This document shows, one piece after another, positions 5,872 through 14,711 of a stretch of 64,000 bases of DNA; positions within the stretch are counted from its first letter, which is position 1; each line of letters begins with the position of its first letter. A program made the translations under genes and the position numbers. The stretch spans positions 1,860,001 through 1,924,000 of the forward strand of contig CP014771.1 in NCBI GenBank assembly GCA_001596155.1, in the 5' to 3' direction. Below the pieces are notes generated by a model, which saw only the letters and a program-made list of their open reading frames with translations, did no database searches and was not told the DNA's origin. This DNA comes from Hymenobacter psoromatis. GTDB lineage: Bacteria; Bacteroidota; Bacteroidia; Cytophagales; Hymenobacteraceae.

Positions 5872-6798
5872 CTAGTTACGCGTTGCCAGCACCTCGCGCA
5901 CTGGTGTCCACTTGATTTCAGGATACCGGTCGTTATCCAGCGAAGTGAATTTGGGCAAGCCGGTGAACATATTGTGCAGGTACTGCATACCCTGCCAGGG
6001 CGGAAAAACGTCGTTGGGAGCCGGCACGAGGCGGCGCGTCACCCGAATCATCAGGCGCAGCAGCCACAGGCCGCCGGCGCGCAGGCGGCCGAAGCGCTGG
6101 CGGGTGGCGGCGCTGGCGGCGGCTTGCAGGTCGCGCACGGTGGCTACTTCGCCGGCTACGCGCAGGTAGCGGGGGGTAGTAGTATCGAGGGCGGCGGCGG
6201 CGGTGAAGGCGGCCGTGTTGGCGGTGGTGGTGAAGTCGAGCGGCTGGTCGGCCGAGCCCCAGTAGAGCACGCGCCGGATTTTGAAGAGGACCACCGGGGC
6301 CTGCCCGGTGAGCAGGTCCATGAACATGCCGTTGAGGATGGACGTGGCCCGGATGGGTGCCTGGTCGAGGCGGCGGCCGAACTCACGGCGCAGGTCGAGG
6401 TTGCGGTTGCTACCCTCGGGCAGCTTGGTGAAGTCGATGGAAAAATCGGAGGGGATGAAGCGCGGCAAGCCGGCCGCCACAGCCGCATCGAGCAGGTGGG
6501 TTTGGGCATCCACTATCACGCTGCGCAGGCCGGAAAGGGCCGATACCACGCAGGCTGCGCCCGCGCAGGCGTAGGTGAGCGCGGCCACGTCGTTGAAATC
6601 GACTTCCAAAATCCCTACCCCCTGCTCGCGCAGCAAAGCGACGGCGGGCTTGGTATTGCCGGGGCGAACGAGGGCGCGCACGGTGGCACCCCGCCGGCGC
6701 AGCTCCTGAGCGATGCGGAAACCCAGGTCGCCGGTGGCGCCGGCTACCACGATAGTAGCGGGCGAAGTGGCGGGGGTAGGGATGGGCGTATTTTCCAA
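5872..6798 (-). CDS. NmrA-like NAD(P)-binding reductase
   Basis: The 308-residue protein has a dinucleotide-binding motif GATGDLG at residues 20-26 after the strand TIVVA, and the layout of the NmrA/isoflavone-reductase group of atypical short-chain dehydrogenases. Features include ALVRPG after the second strand, FNDVAAL, and FIPSDFSIDF in the middle. Substrate cannot be told. The start codon is a TTG at 6798: an in-frame TAA lies three codons upstream and there is no ATG before the Rossmann motif. It stands alone, transcribed away from the DUF1353 gene's start side. Confidence 0.78.
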   Translation of the reverse strand: MENTPIPTPATSPATIVVAGATGDLGFRIAQELRRRGATVRALVRPGNTKPAVALLREQGVGILEVDFNDVAALTYACAGAACVVSALSGLRSVIVDAQTHLLDAAVAAGLPRFIPSDFSIDFTKLPEGSNRNLDLRREFGRRLDQAPIRATSILNGMFMDLLTGQAPVVLFKIRRVLYWGSADQPLDFTTTANTAAFTAAAALDTTTPRYLRVAGEVATVRDLQAAASAATRQRFGRLRAGGLWLLRLMIRVTRRLVPAPNDVFPPWQGMQYLHNMFTGLPKFTSLDNDRYPEIKWTPVREVLATRN

Positions 6799-6897
6799 AA
6801 TCTGTTAGGTAACGATGAGAGAATATTTTTGCTGCTGAGCGAAAATTCCATTCCCTACACAATGAAATCGTTTTCGAGCAAGTAATTGGTGATTAGG

Positions 6898-7473
6898 TCA
6901 TTCGGGCCGCGAGGCGTACACATCGGTGGCCTCGATGGACGCCCGAGCACCGTGGGCGGCGAGGTAAGCCTGGGCGCGGCGCAGGTAGCGCGCCTGGCCT
7001 TCGGCACTGATGGCGGGGCTGGCCGCCAGCGCCGCGCTGGTGGGCCGGCCGAAGGAAAAGTGCTCGGCCGGGCCGGGGTCGGGCCAGCGCGGGCCGAAGT
7101 TGCGCACGGCCAGGTACATGAGCTTGGCGCGCAGGGGGGCCGTGCCGCCGGCCAGGCAGGCCTGGTAAAACATGTAGTGCACGTCGCGCCAGGGCCGGGT
7201 GCGCGCATCGCAGGCCACATCGTGCACGATGGAGGCATAAACGTAGTCGCCGGTGAAGGGCGAGCCCACGAACGACCACAGCACCTGCGGAATGCTGGCC
7301 CCATCGACGATGCTGCCGCTGGGCGCGGCCCACACCGCACCATCGTTGGCCTCGGTGAAGGTGAAGTCTTCGATAACGCGCACGTTGCGGTTGGGCGCGC
7401 CGGGCGTGTCGATAAACTCAATTTTGGGCGGGGCCGAGAAGCTGCCCGCAGCGGGGTCGTCGGTGAGGGGCAT
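6898..7473 (-). CDS. DUF1353 domain protein
   Basis: I use the ATG at 7473 (MPLTDDPAAGSF); an upstream ATG at 7518 would add 15 atypical residues. The core carries SGSIVDGASIPQVLWSFVG and YASIVHDVACD, the hallmark DGASIP and HD motifs of DUF1353, a family common in phage-derived and accessory genes. The C-terminal part is Ala/Pro-rich. Biochemical role is unknown; the conserved Asp/His pair suggests a metal or catalytic site. About 191 residues, soluble. Confidence 0.75.
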   Translation of the reverse strand: MPLTDDPAAGSFSAPPKIEFIDTPGAPNRNVRVIEDFTFTEANDGAVWAAPSGSIVDGASIPQVLWSFVGSPFTGDYVYASIVHDVACDARTRPWRDVHYMFYQACLAGGTAPLRAKLMYLAVRNFGPRWPDPGPAEHFSFGRPTSAALAASPAISAEGQARYLRRAQAYLAAHGARASIEATDVYASRPE

Positions 7474-7598
7474 GGGGCAGGAGCGAGGGGTAGGGAGGCT
7501 TTTTAGCATCAGGGGCAACAGCTCCTACCTACGTGGTTTCGGTTGTAGGCGGCCAGCATGCGTACAAGGGGGCACGTATTATCAACTTTATCTTTCCG

Positions 7599-8276
7599 AT
7601 GTCAACTTACACCGTCGAACGACTTTCCTTTCAGCACCTCGCCGAATTACCCACTGCCTGGCAAAATACGGACTACCTGGCCCTGCTCAAGCAACTCGAC
7701 TACGACAACCCCGAAGCCCTGGCCCCAGCCGAGCTCAAGGAGATGTGCCAGATGGCCCTCACCGACCTGGAGCCCGCCGCCGCCGCCGAGGCCGTGCTTA
7801 CCTACCTGTTTGCCGATGAGCTGAAACCCGGCCAGCTGGAGCAGCTGGCTCACCAGATGGAAACCGAGAAGCTGTGGGAAGAAAACCCGCAGCTGCCCCT
7901 CCACGAAGGCTTTTTCAACGCCACGCAGCTGCTATACACAGCTTACAATGGCAAGTTTCCGCACCCGCAGGCGGTCGAGTTCAAGGTTAAAATTACGGCC
8001 CCTACCCCCTCCGATTTGGCCGTGTTCGACCAAGAGCCGGCGGCACCGCTGCTGCGCCTGCTGGCCCAGGGCCTCACCGACCACGCGCTGCTGCACCGCT
8101 TGTTTAGCGAGCAGCTGGCGGGCGGCGACTTTGCCGAGGCACCGTCCATTTTGTGGCAGCTCACGCCTAGCGATAAAACCGCTGATAGCGTGGTGTTTAA
8201 CGTTATCAGCTCCGATTATTGGCTGGAAGAGTTCAAGTATGCCGACACGTATGAGGCGACGCTGCCGGACGCGTAG
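7599..8276 (+). CDS. Conserved hypothetical protein
   Basis: The ATG at 7599 (MSTYTVERLSFQHLAELPTA) is chosen over one 66 bp upstream, which would add a non-coding-looking stretch. The 225-residue protein is acidic, Leu-rich and soluble, with helical segments such as LKEMCQMALTDLEPAAAAEA and a C-terminal SDYWLEEFKYADTYEATL. I recognise no domain or catalytic motif. It sits between the divergent DUF1353 gene and the GH43 gene, 64 bp before the latter, and may or may not be co-transcribed with it. Confidence 0.6.
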   Translation: MSTYTVERLSFQHLAELPTAWQNTDYLALLKQLDYDNPEALAPAELKEMCQMALTDLEPAAAAEAVLTYLFADELKPGQLEQLAHQMETEKLWEENPQLPLHEGFFNATQLLYTAYNGKFPHPQAVEFKVKITAPTPSDLAVFDQEPAAPLLRLLAQGLTDHALLHRLFSEQLAGGDFAEAPSILWQLTPSDKTADSVVFNVISSDYWLEEFKYADTYEATLPDA

Positions 8277-8340
8277 GTAAGAATCGTCGCTCTTCGGGGC
8301 GTCTCACTCCCGGCCGCGAAGCCGCCTACCCCCTCCTCTG

Positions 8341-9408
8341 ATGCCTACCCGCCGTCATTTTCTAACCGGCTCGGCCGCCGGCCTGGCTCTGCTCTCTATG
8401 CGCCCCTACCCCGCCGCGGCGGCCCGCACCTACACCAACCCGGTGATGCGCCGTGATTTTCCCGATCCCTCCGTGCTGCGGCACGGTGGGCATTACTACG
8501 GCTTTGGCACCACCGGCCGGGGCCGCACACCCGATGGCCGCATTTTCACGCTACTCACTTCGGACAACCTGGTGGACTGGCGGCCGCTGGGCGGGGCCCT
8601 TACCCCCCCGCCGGGCAGCGAAGAATTTGATTTCTGGGCACCCGAAGTTGTTGAGCACCAGGGTACGTTTTATATGTACTATTCGCGGGGCGGCGGGGCC
8701 ATTGGGGCCACGGTGGGCCACCAGCTGCACGTGGCCACCAGCCAGCGGCCGGAGGGGCCATACACCGAAATCGCGGCCCTGCCGGTGGCCGACAGCCAGT
8801 TTACCATTGACGCCCACGCTTTTCAAGATACTGATGGCCAGTGGTATCTGTTCTACGCCCGCGACTTCACCGATACCGACGACGGCTACTACCCCGGCAC
8901 TGGGCTGGTGGTGGATAAGCTGGTGAGCATGACCCAGCTGGCGGGCCAGTCACGCACGGTGCTGCGCGCCCGCCACACCTGGACGCTCTTCGAGGCCAAC
9001 CGCACCATGCCACTCTACGGCAACCGCACCTTTGCCCAGTGGCACACGCTGGAAGGGCCGTTTACGCGGCTCCACGACGGCAAATACTACTGCTTTTTCA
9101 GCGGGGCCAACTTCCTCACCGACCGCTACGGCGTCGATTATTGCGTGGCCGAGCACATTATGGGCCCCTACGCCGACTCGGGCTCCGATGCCGGAGCGCG
9201 GGTGCTACACTCGGTGCCGGGCCACGTGCGCGGCCCCGGCCACCACTGCCACACCATGAGCCCCGACGGCCGCACCGAGTACCTGGTGTACCACGCTTGG
9301 AACGCTGCCATGACCGAGCGCGAGCTTTGCATCGACAAGCTGGCCTGGACCAAGGAGGGGCCGCGCTGCCTCGGGCCTACCTACACACCGCAGCCGCTAC
9401 CGGGGTAA
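8341..9408 (+). CDS. Glycoside hydrolase family 43, Tat-exported
   Basis: The 355-residue protein starts MPTRRHFLTGSAAGLALL, a twin-arginine signal (RRHFL). The mature enzyme is a five-bladed propeller of GH43 type: YTNPVMRRDFPDPSVLR near the N-terminus holds the catalytic base Asp42 (PDPS), EFDFWAPEVVEHQG and FTIDAHAFQDTDGQWYLFY hold the second Asp region, and FEANRTM marks the likely acid Glu. GH43 enzymes are arabinofuranosidases, xylosidases or arabinanases; the exact substrate is not evident. One of the two GATC sites in the window (8464) is in this gene. Its last codons belong to a 29-bp direct repeat. Confidence 0.88.
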   Translation: MPTRRHFLTGSAAGLALLSMRPYPAAAARTYTNPVMRRDFPDPSVLRHGGHYYGFGTTGRGRTPDGRIFTLLTSDNLVDWRPLGGALTPPPGSEEFDFWAPEVVEHQGTFYMYYSRGGGAIGATVGHQLHVATSQRPEGPYTEIAALPVADSQFTIDAHAFQDTDGQWYLFYARDFTDTDDGYYPGTGLVVDKLVSMTQLAGQSRTVLRARHTWTLFEANRTMPLYGNRTFAQWHTLEGPFTRLHDGKYYCFFSGANFLTDRYGVDYCVAEHIMGPYADSGSDAGARVLHSVPGHVRGPGHHCHTMSPDGRTEYLVYHAWNAAMTERELCIDKLAWTKEGPRCLGPTYTPQPLPG

Positions 9409-9416
9409 TTCCCTAC
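9388..9416. repeat. 29-bp direct repeat, copy 1
   Basis: CCGCAGCCGCTACCGGGGTA and the following nine bases recur exactly at 9454-9482. This copy contains the GH43 stop codon. Confidence 0.95.
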
Positions 9417-9453
9417 AAGTCAGGACCGTGGCGCACTCGCGACAGCGTTCGGT

Positions 9454-9482
9454 CCGCAGCCGCTACCGGGGTAATTCCCTAC
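9454..9482. repeat. 29-bp direct repeat, copy 2
   Basis: Exact copy of 9388-9416, 66 bp further on, in the spacer between the convergent GH43 and amidohydrolase genes. It repeats the last codons and the stop of the GH43 gene, so it looks like a small tandem duplication. Confidence 0.95.
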
Positions 9483-9486
9483 CCCC

Positions 9487-10938
9487 TCAGTTCAGCCCGA
9501 CCTTGCCCTGCATCGACTCGAAGAGCTTGGGCGAATCGAAGCCGATGCCGTGCTTGAATACGATTTCCATCTGGCGGAGCTGGCGGATATCCTGCTCGGG
9601 GTCGCCGCTCACGAGCACTAGGTCGGCCTGCTTGCCGGGCTCAATGGTGCCGATGTCGCGGTCGCGGCCCAGGTATTTGGCACCGTTCAGGGTGCAGATT
9701 TTAATGGCTTGGATGGGCGTGAAGCCGCCTTCGACCAGCAGCTCGATTTCGCGGCGGTTGGCGTAGCCCGCGATGGTGCGGCCCGCGCCGGTGGGGTCGG
9801 TGCCGGCCACCAGCAGGCCGCCCGCGTCGTAAAACTGCTTTTCCCAGCCCTGCTCTTTCTTAAACAGCGCCACGCTGGCCGAGTCCTTGCCCTGGTTGGC
9901 TTGCCAGGTTTTGGTTTCGCGCTCCTGCAACTGCGGCATCAGCGCGCCGAGGCCGCCGCCCAGCACCACCTCGCGGCCGGTGTAGGGCTCAAACACGGGC
10001 AGCGTAGAGGTGAGCGCCACATTCTTGCTAATCAGGAACTTGATGAGGTCAGTTACGGCCGGGCTGTTGGCGGGCTGGCGCAGCAGGCCCTGGTGAGCGG
10101 CGGGGTAGTCGCAGGCATCGGTGACGTGGCCAGGCGCGAAGTCGGAGCTGGCCATGAAGCCGTGCTCCAGGTTGTCGATGCCCGCCTCGGCGGCCTCGCG
10201 GTAGGTGATGGCGCAGAGGTGGCCGGTGACTTTGAGGTGGCGGGCGTGGGCCACGGCCACCACGGCGGCCAGGTCGGCGCGGGTGGCGTGCATGTACATC
10301 TTGAACGACGTGCAGCCCTTATCGGCCCAGAATTTGGTGCTGGCGGCCGCGTCGGCGGGGCCCTTCACGGTGTTCAGGGCCGGAATATCCATGCCCGGCT
10401 CCTCCATGTAGGGCGCGGTCACGTCCATGTCGGGCCCAATGAACTTGCCCTCGCTGATGAGGCGCTGAATGGCCAAATCAGTCTGCGGCTCGATGCTGCC
10501 GGCCGTGCGAATGGTGGTGGCCCCACCCGCCAGGTAGAGGCGTGGAAACGAATACGGCATCTGGGCGATATTGAAAAAACCGCCCGCCGGCATGGTGTAG
10601 TAGAGGTGCTCGTGCAGCATTACCAGGCCGGGAATCAGCGTTTTACCGGCGCAGTTGATGACCTCGGCACCAGCGGGCACTTTCACTTTTTTGCTGGGGC
10701 CCACCTGCTCGATGCGGCCATCGCGCAGCACTACTGTTTGGTGCAACAGCGCGGGGCGGCCGGTGCCGTCCATGACCTTGGCATCGGTGAGGGCCACCAC
10801 GGGCGCGCTCACTTTAATAAACTCCCTAACCTGGGGCGTGAAGGCGGGGGTAGGCGGCGTGGATTGGGCCCGGCTGGCAGTGGCAGGCAGGATGCCCAGG
10901 CCCGCGCTGAGCAGCACCGCGATGGTTGTCTTTTTCAT
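9487..10938 (-). CDS. Secreted amidohydrolase
   Basis: The ATG at 10938 gives MKKTTIAVLLSAGLGILPAT and a signal peptide ending SRAQ. The 483-residue protein has the amidohydrolase plan: DAKVMDGTGRPALLHQ, GKTLIPGLVMLHEHLYY (metal-binding HxH), CTSFKMYMHA (bridging Lys), VTGHLCA, LEHGFMA and a late VAGTDPTG Asp, with GTIEPGKQADLVLV closing the small beta-domain. These enzymes hydrolyse amides, cyclic ureas or dipeptides such as Xaa-Pro; substrate is unknown. Secretion argues for a periplasmic role. It stands alone. Confidence 0.85.
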   Translation of the reverse strand: MKKTTIAVLLSAGLGILPATASRAQSTPPTPAFTPQVREFIKVSAPVVALTDAKVMDGTGRPALLHQTVVLRDGRIEQVGPSKKVKVPAGAEVINCAGKTLIPGLVMLHEHLYYTMPAGGFFNIAQMPYSFPRLYLAGGATTIRTAGSIEPQTDLAIQRLISEGKFIGPDMDVTAPYMEEPGMDIPALNTVKGPADAAASTKFWADKGCTSFKMYMHATRADLAAVVAVAHARHLKVTGHLCAITYREAAEAGIDNLEHGFMASSDFAPGHVTDACDYPAAHQGLLRQPANSPAVTDLIKFLISKNVALTSTLPVFEPYTGREVVLGGGLGALMPQLQERETKTWQANQGKDSASVALFKKEQGWEKQFYDAGGLLVAGTDPTGAGRTIAGYANRREIELLVEGGFTPIQAIKICTLNGAKYLGRDRDIGTIEPGKQADLVLVSGDPEQDIRQLRQMEIVFKHGIGFDSPKLFESMQGKVGLN

Positions 10939-11017
10939 AATATCAGCAAAAACCCCTACCCCCGGCAGGTGGCCCAAAGTACGCGCCGAGCCCACCAAAA
11001 TCTTCTCCCTACCCCAT

Positions 11018-11054
11018 AAAAAAAACCGCCCGCTCCACTAGGGAACGGGCGGCC
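11018..11054 (-). terminator. Terminator of the OmpA-family gene
   Basis: On the minus strand a stem of CCGCCCGTTC pairing with GAGCGGGCGG across a short loop is followed by eight T residues. It begins about 30 bp after the OmpA-family stop codon. Confidence 0.85.
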
Positions 11055-11083
11055 TTTCAGGTCAGCCAACTGGCTGGAGTCGC

Positions 11084-12763
11084 TTACTTCTTGTGAGCGG
11101 GAGCCTTTTTCATTGGCGCCTTTTTCATCGAAGTCTTTTTCATCGGAGCCTTGCGGCTGCGGGGAGCACCGGTGCCGGTCGTCTTCTTGCCGGGCAGCTT
11201 CTTGCCTTCGGCCTTGATATCCGAAACCGTCGGGGCCGGGCCATACTTGGCTTCGGCAGCGTTCGTCTCGCCCGTCAGGTAGGGGTCGAAGTCCACGCGG
11301 CGGTTCAGGGCCTGGCCGGCGGCCGTCTTGTTGCTGGCAATCGGCTTGGTTTCGCCATAGCCACGGGCCTCAATGCGGTCGGCCGAAATGCCTTTCTCCA
11401 GCATGTACTTGCGGGCGGCGGCGGCCCGCTCGTAGCTCAGGCGCAGGTTGTAGTCGTCGGCACCCTTGCTGTCGGTGTGGCCAGCGATGCTGAGCGAGTA
11501 GTCGGGGTACTCGTTCATAATCTGCACCATCTGCTCCAGTTTCGGGTACGACGAGGCTTTCAGCGTGGCCTTGTTGAAGTCGAAGTTGATGTACTTCGTG
11601 GCCTCGTTGAGGATTTTCTTGTCCTCCGCTTTAATCTCGGGGCAGCCTTTGTTGGAAGCGGGGCCGGCCCGGTCGGGGCAGCGGTCCTCGTAGTCGGGCA
11701 CGCCGTCGCCGTCGCGGTCGAGCGGGCAGCCGGTGGCGTCCACTTTTACGCCGGCCGGGGTGCCGGGGCACTTGTCGAGGTAGTCGGGCACGCCGTCACC
11801 GTCAGCATCAAGCGGGCAACCCGAGGCATCGACGCGCACGCCGGCCGGGGTGTTGGGGCACTTGTCGTCAGCATCGGCCACGCCGTCGCCATCCGCGTCG
11901 GGGCAGCCCTGCAGGGCCGCCAGGCCCTTCACGTCGGGGCACTTGTCCTGGTAGTCGGGCACGCCGTCGCCGTCCGTGTCAAGCGGGCAGCCGTTCATGT
12001 CCACTTTCACGCCCGAGGGCGTGTTGGGGCACTTGTCTTTGCGGTCGGGCACGCCGTCGCCGTCCGTGTCCTTGGCTTTGCCGAGCGCTACCGTCAGGCC
12101 AGCACCATACACCAGAAAACGGTCGTAGTACTTGCCGGTGCTCGAATTGTCGATGTCGATATTATCGTTGGTGAAGGCATAGTGCTGGCTAGCCGTAATA
12201 TCGAGGCCTACGGCCGGCGAGAGACGGAAGCGCAGGCCAGCCTGGCCAAACACCTCGGGCCGGCGCACCTGGTTGAAGAACCGGCCAGGCGTGGCCGTTA
12301 GGTTCGGGTTGAAGGTGAGGTAGTTGCCACTGCTATTAGCTATGAAGTAACCGCCGCCACCCATCAGGTAAGGCTGAATAAAGGCGTCTTCCTTAATAAA
12401 CTTGCCGTTGTTGAACTTCAGCTTCAGGCCAAGGTCAATCATGGCAATGCGGGCGTTGATTTCGTTGCGCGGCGCAGCATCTGCAATAAAGCGGAAGCCG
12501 TTCTGGTAATTGCCGAGCAGGCTCAAGTCAAACGTAGGCGACAGGTAGCGGGTGATGTGAGCGCCTATCCCCACTTTTGCAGGGAGGTGCAGCACGCCGA
12601 AGTCACCGCCCAGGTTGCCCTGGTATTGAAGAAGGCTAGCGTTGGCCCCGATAGCCGTTTTGCGGTCGGGCGTTTGGGCCTGCGCCGGTGTGGCCGCCAG
12701 CCCGGCCAACAGCAACGCCGCTCCCGGCAGCAGCCGGCGCAGTGTAGAAGAAAATTGGTGCAT
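11084..12763 (-). CDS. OmpA-family outer-membrane protein with TSP3 repeats
   Basis: The ATG at 12763 (MHQFSSTLRRLLPGAALLLA, signal ending AQAQ) gives 559 residues. After the signal comes an outer-membrane beta-barrel of about 200 residues, then five calcium-binding thrombospondin type 3 units (DTDGDGVPD and variants, each closing with Cys-Pro), then an OmpA C-terminal domain with INFDFNKATLK and LSIAGHTDSKGADDYNLRLS, which binds peptidoglycan. A lysine-rich tail made of APMKK/TSMKK units ends the protein. It probably links the outer membrane to the cell wall. A strong terminator follows it. Confidence 0.92.
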   Translation of the reverse strand: MHQFSSTLRRLLPGAALLLAGLAATPAQAQTPDRKTAIGANASLLQYQGNLGGDFGVLHLPAKVGIGAHITRYLSPTFDLSLLGNYQNGFRFIADAAPRNEINARIAMIDLGLKLKFNNGKFIKEDAFIQPYLMGGGGYFIANSSGNYLTFNPNLTATPGRFFNQVRRPEVFGQAGLRFRLSPAVGLDITASQHYAFTNDNIDIDNSSTGKYYDRFLVYGAGLTVALGKAKDTDGDGVPDRKDKCPNTPSGVKVDMNGCPLDTDGDGVPDYQDKCPDVKGLAALQGCPDADGDGVADADDKCPNTPAGVRVDASGCPLDADGDGVPDYLDKCPGTPAGVKVDATGCPLDRDGDGVPDYEDRCPDRAGPASNKGCPEIKAEDKKILNEATKYINFDFNKATLKASSYPKLEQMVQIMNEYPDYSLSIAGHTDSKGADDYNLRLSYERAAAARKYMLEKGISADRIEARGYGETKPIASNKTAAGQALNRRVDFDPYLTGETNAAEAKYGPAPTVSDIKAEGKKLPGKKTTGTGAPRSRKAPMKKTSMKKAPMKKAPAHKK

Positions 12764-12953
12764 GTGCAAAAGAATTGAGTGGAATGGTAAAATGCTAGCA
12801 GGGTTTGCTGGTCCCTCGTACGAAAAAATTAATTTAACGGTAATAAAACGTCCGCTTCTAGCCCACAATTTTTTCAACTGTTTTGGCAAGATGCAGCAAG
12901 GCAGTGGGTTTAGTTGGGGTCGAGCACGGGCCCTACCCCCCTCAGACGCACAA

Positions 12954-12996
12954 AGCCCAGCGCTATCCGGCCGAAGAGGCCGGGTAGCGCTGGGCT
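12954..12996 (-). terminator. Hairpin downstream of susD
   Basis: A 19-bp stem (AGCCCAGCGCTACCCGGCC on the minus strand, one mismatch) with a five-base loop lies 26 bp after the susD stop. The T-run after it is weak, so it may be a stabilising hairpin rather than a classic terminator. Confidence 0.6.
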
Positions 12997-13021
12997 CCAA
13001 ACAGGGGGGTAAGGCCGGGCT

Positions 13022-14569
13022 TTAGTAGCCGGGGTTCTGGGTCAGCACGCCGCCGCTGAGGTCAATCTGGGGCTGCGGGATGGGAAATACTTCGTTTTTG
13101 CCTTTCACGAAGGTTTTGCCGTGCAGGGCCATTGCCGGCACGATGGTGCCGGGCTGCACGCTTTCCTGGCGCACGAGGTCGAAAAAGCGGTCGTGCTCCA
13201 GGGCCAGCTCCACGCGGCGCTCGTGCCAGATGGTGGCCAGCGAGGGGGGGGTAGGGGCTAGGCCGGCGCGGGTGCGCACCAGCGTGAGGTCGGCGGTCGC
13301 CTCGCTGGCTTTACCCAGCTGGAAAGCCGCCTCGGCGTGCAGCAGCAGCACCTCGGCATAGCGCATGATGCGAATGTTCTTGGGCAGGTAGTCGGTGTTG
13401 CCGCAGTTGGGTTCCTTGGTGCGGCTGTGGTAGGCTTTGTAGCTGTAGGCCGAACCCTGAACCGAGTCCTGGCTCGGAATGCGAAAGCCGTCCCAGAGCA
13501 CGGTGCCCGTCGATTTTTGCCCGGCCGGGGCGGTGGGCTGAATGAAGATGATGGTGCCCGCCCGGCGCACATCGCCGGCCTCATAGGTGTTGCTGAGGCT
13601 GGCCGAAGGCGTGTTGAAGCCAAAGCCCAGGTCCGACCAGCCATATTTGCCGCCGGCGCGTGGGCCCTGGCACACGGCGTAGAGCTGCACGGCCTCGTTG
13701 TTGCAGGAGGCGTTGATGCCCGTTTGCACCTCAAAAACCGACTCCGAGTTGTTGTTGCCCACCGTGCGCCAGATGTCGGCGTAGGTGGGGTAGAGCGAGT
13801 AGGCGTTGCTGGCGATAACGGCGCTGGTGAGGTCGTAGGCCTTCTGGTAGTTTTTCTGATACAAGTACACCTTGGCCAGCATAGCCTGGGCGGCCTGCTT
13901 GTTGGCGCGGCCCACGTCGGTGCCGCCCTTCACGGGCAGGTTATCGGCGGCAAACTGCAGGTCGTTAATAATGGCCGTGTACACGTCGGCCACCGGGGCG
14001 CGGACTTGCAGGGCGGGGTTGTTGGCATCGCTGGCGGCGGGCACGCTCGTGATGAGCGGCACCGGCCCAAAGAGGCGCACCAGGTTGAAGTAGAAGTAGC
14101 CCCGCAGGAAGCGCACCTCGCCGAGCTGCCGGTTTTTGGTAGTGGCATCGGCCGGGCTCAGCGGAATTTTGTCGAGCGCCTGGTTGGCGCGGGATACCCC
14201 CTGAAAATAGCCGTTCCAGCAGTTGTTGACGTTGCTGTTGGTGGAGGTGGCCGTGAAGTTATCGATGGTGGCCGCGTCGAGGTAGTCGGTGGGCGTGCTG
14301 CCTTTGTCGGCGTCGTCGGAGGCAATATCAGTCAGAATAATGTACTGAAAGCCATTGATATCGGCTCCAAAACCGCCGAGGTAGAGCACGTTGTACACAC
14401 CATCGACCAGCTTCTGGGCGGCGGCGGGGTCGCTCTGGATGGCGGCGGTGCTGAGCTGGCCCTGCGGAGCCACATCCAGAAACTGCTTGCAGCCGCTGGC
14501 CAGGGCCAGCGACAGCGCCAGGGCAGCCGTGCCGGCCCGGCGAACGAATGAATAAGGGGTAGGTTTCAT
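13022..14569 (-). CDS. susD: SusD/RagB-family nutrient-binding lipoprotein
   Basis: The ATG at 14569 gives MKPTPYSFVRRAGTAALALS and a lipobox ending LASGC, followed by KQFLDVAPQGQLS, the usual SusD start. The 515-residue protein has TPR-like repeats (QAAQAMLAKVYLYQKNYQKAYD), a C-terminal RYAEVLLLHAEAAFQLGK helix and the ELALEHDRFFDLVRQ segment typical of the family. It should sit on the cell surface as the lid over the SusC channel and bind a glycan. It lies 142 bp downstream of susC, separated by a long inverted repeat. Confidence 0.93.
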   Translation of the reverse strand: MKPTPYSFVRRAGTAALALSLALASGCKQFLDVAPQGQLSTAAIQSDPAAAQKLVDGVYNVLYLGGFGADINGFQYIILTDIASDDADKGSTPTDYLDAATIDNFTATSTNSNVNNCWNGYFQGVSRANQALDKIPLSPADATTKNRQLGEVRFLRGYFYFNLVRLFGPVPLITSVPAASDANNPALQVRAPVADVYTAIINDLQFAADNLPVKGGTDVGRANKQAAQAMLAKVYLYQKNYQKAYDLTSAVIASNAYSLYPTYADIWRTVGNNNSESVFEVQTGINASCNNEAVQLYAVCQGPRAGGKYGWSDLGFGFNTPSASLSNTYEAGDVRRAGTIIFIQPTAPAGQKSTGTVLWDGFRIPSQDSVQGSAYSYKAYHSRTKEPNCGNTDYLPKNIRIMRYAEVLLLHAEAAFQLGKASEATADLTLVRTRAGLAPTPPSLATIWHERRVELALEHDRFFDLVRQESVQPGTIVPAMALHGKTFVKGKNEVFPIPQPQIDLSGGVLTQNPGY

Positions 14570-14600
14570 CGGATAGATAATTATGGGATTGGTAAGAGTA

Positions 14601-14703
14601 TTTGTCATTGCGAGCCTGCGAAGCAATCTTTCCTTCCGTCAGGAGTAGTAACTGACGACGCGAAAGACAAGGAAAGATTGCTTCGCAGGCTCGCAATGAC
14701 AAA
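14601..14703. repeat. Inverted repeat element between susC and susD
   Basis: Perfect 35-bp arms at 14601-14635 and 14669-14703 enclose a 33-bp loop. The arm starts TTTGTCATTGCGAGCCTGCG. The same family, with variations, appears at 50614-50732 and inside 56634-56776. In RNA it would form a very stable hairpin between susC and susD and could attenuate susD. Confidence 0.95.
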
Positions 14704-14711
14704 CGCCCAAC

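Noticed and set aside
9709..11019. Long plus-strand frame opposite the amidohydrolase gene
   Set aside because: High-GC genes give long antisense frames; this one is Gly/Ala/His-rich with no domain, while the opposite strand has a clear enzyme.
11640..12080. Regularly spaced repeated units that could suggest a CRISPR array
   Set aside because: They code for the thrombospondin type 3 repeats of the OmpA-family protein and keep reading frame.
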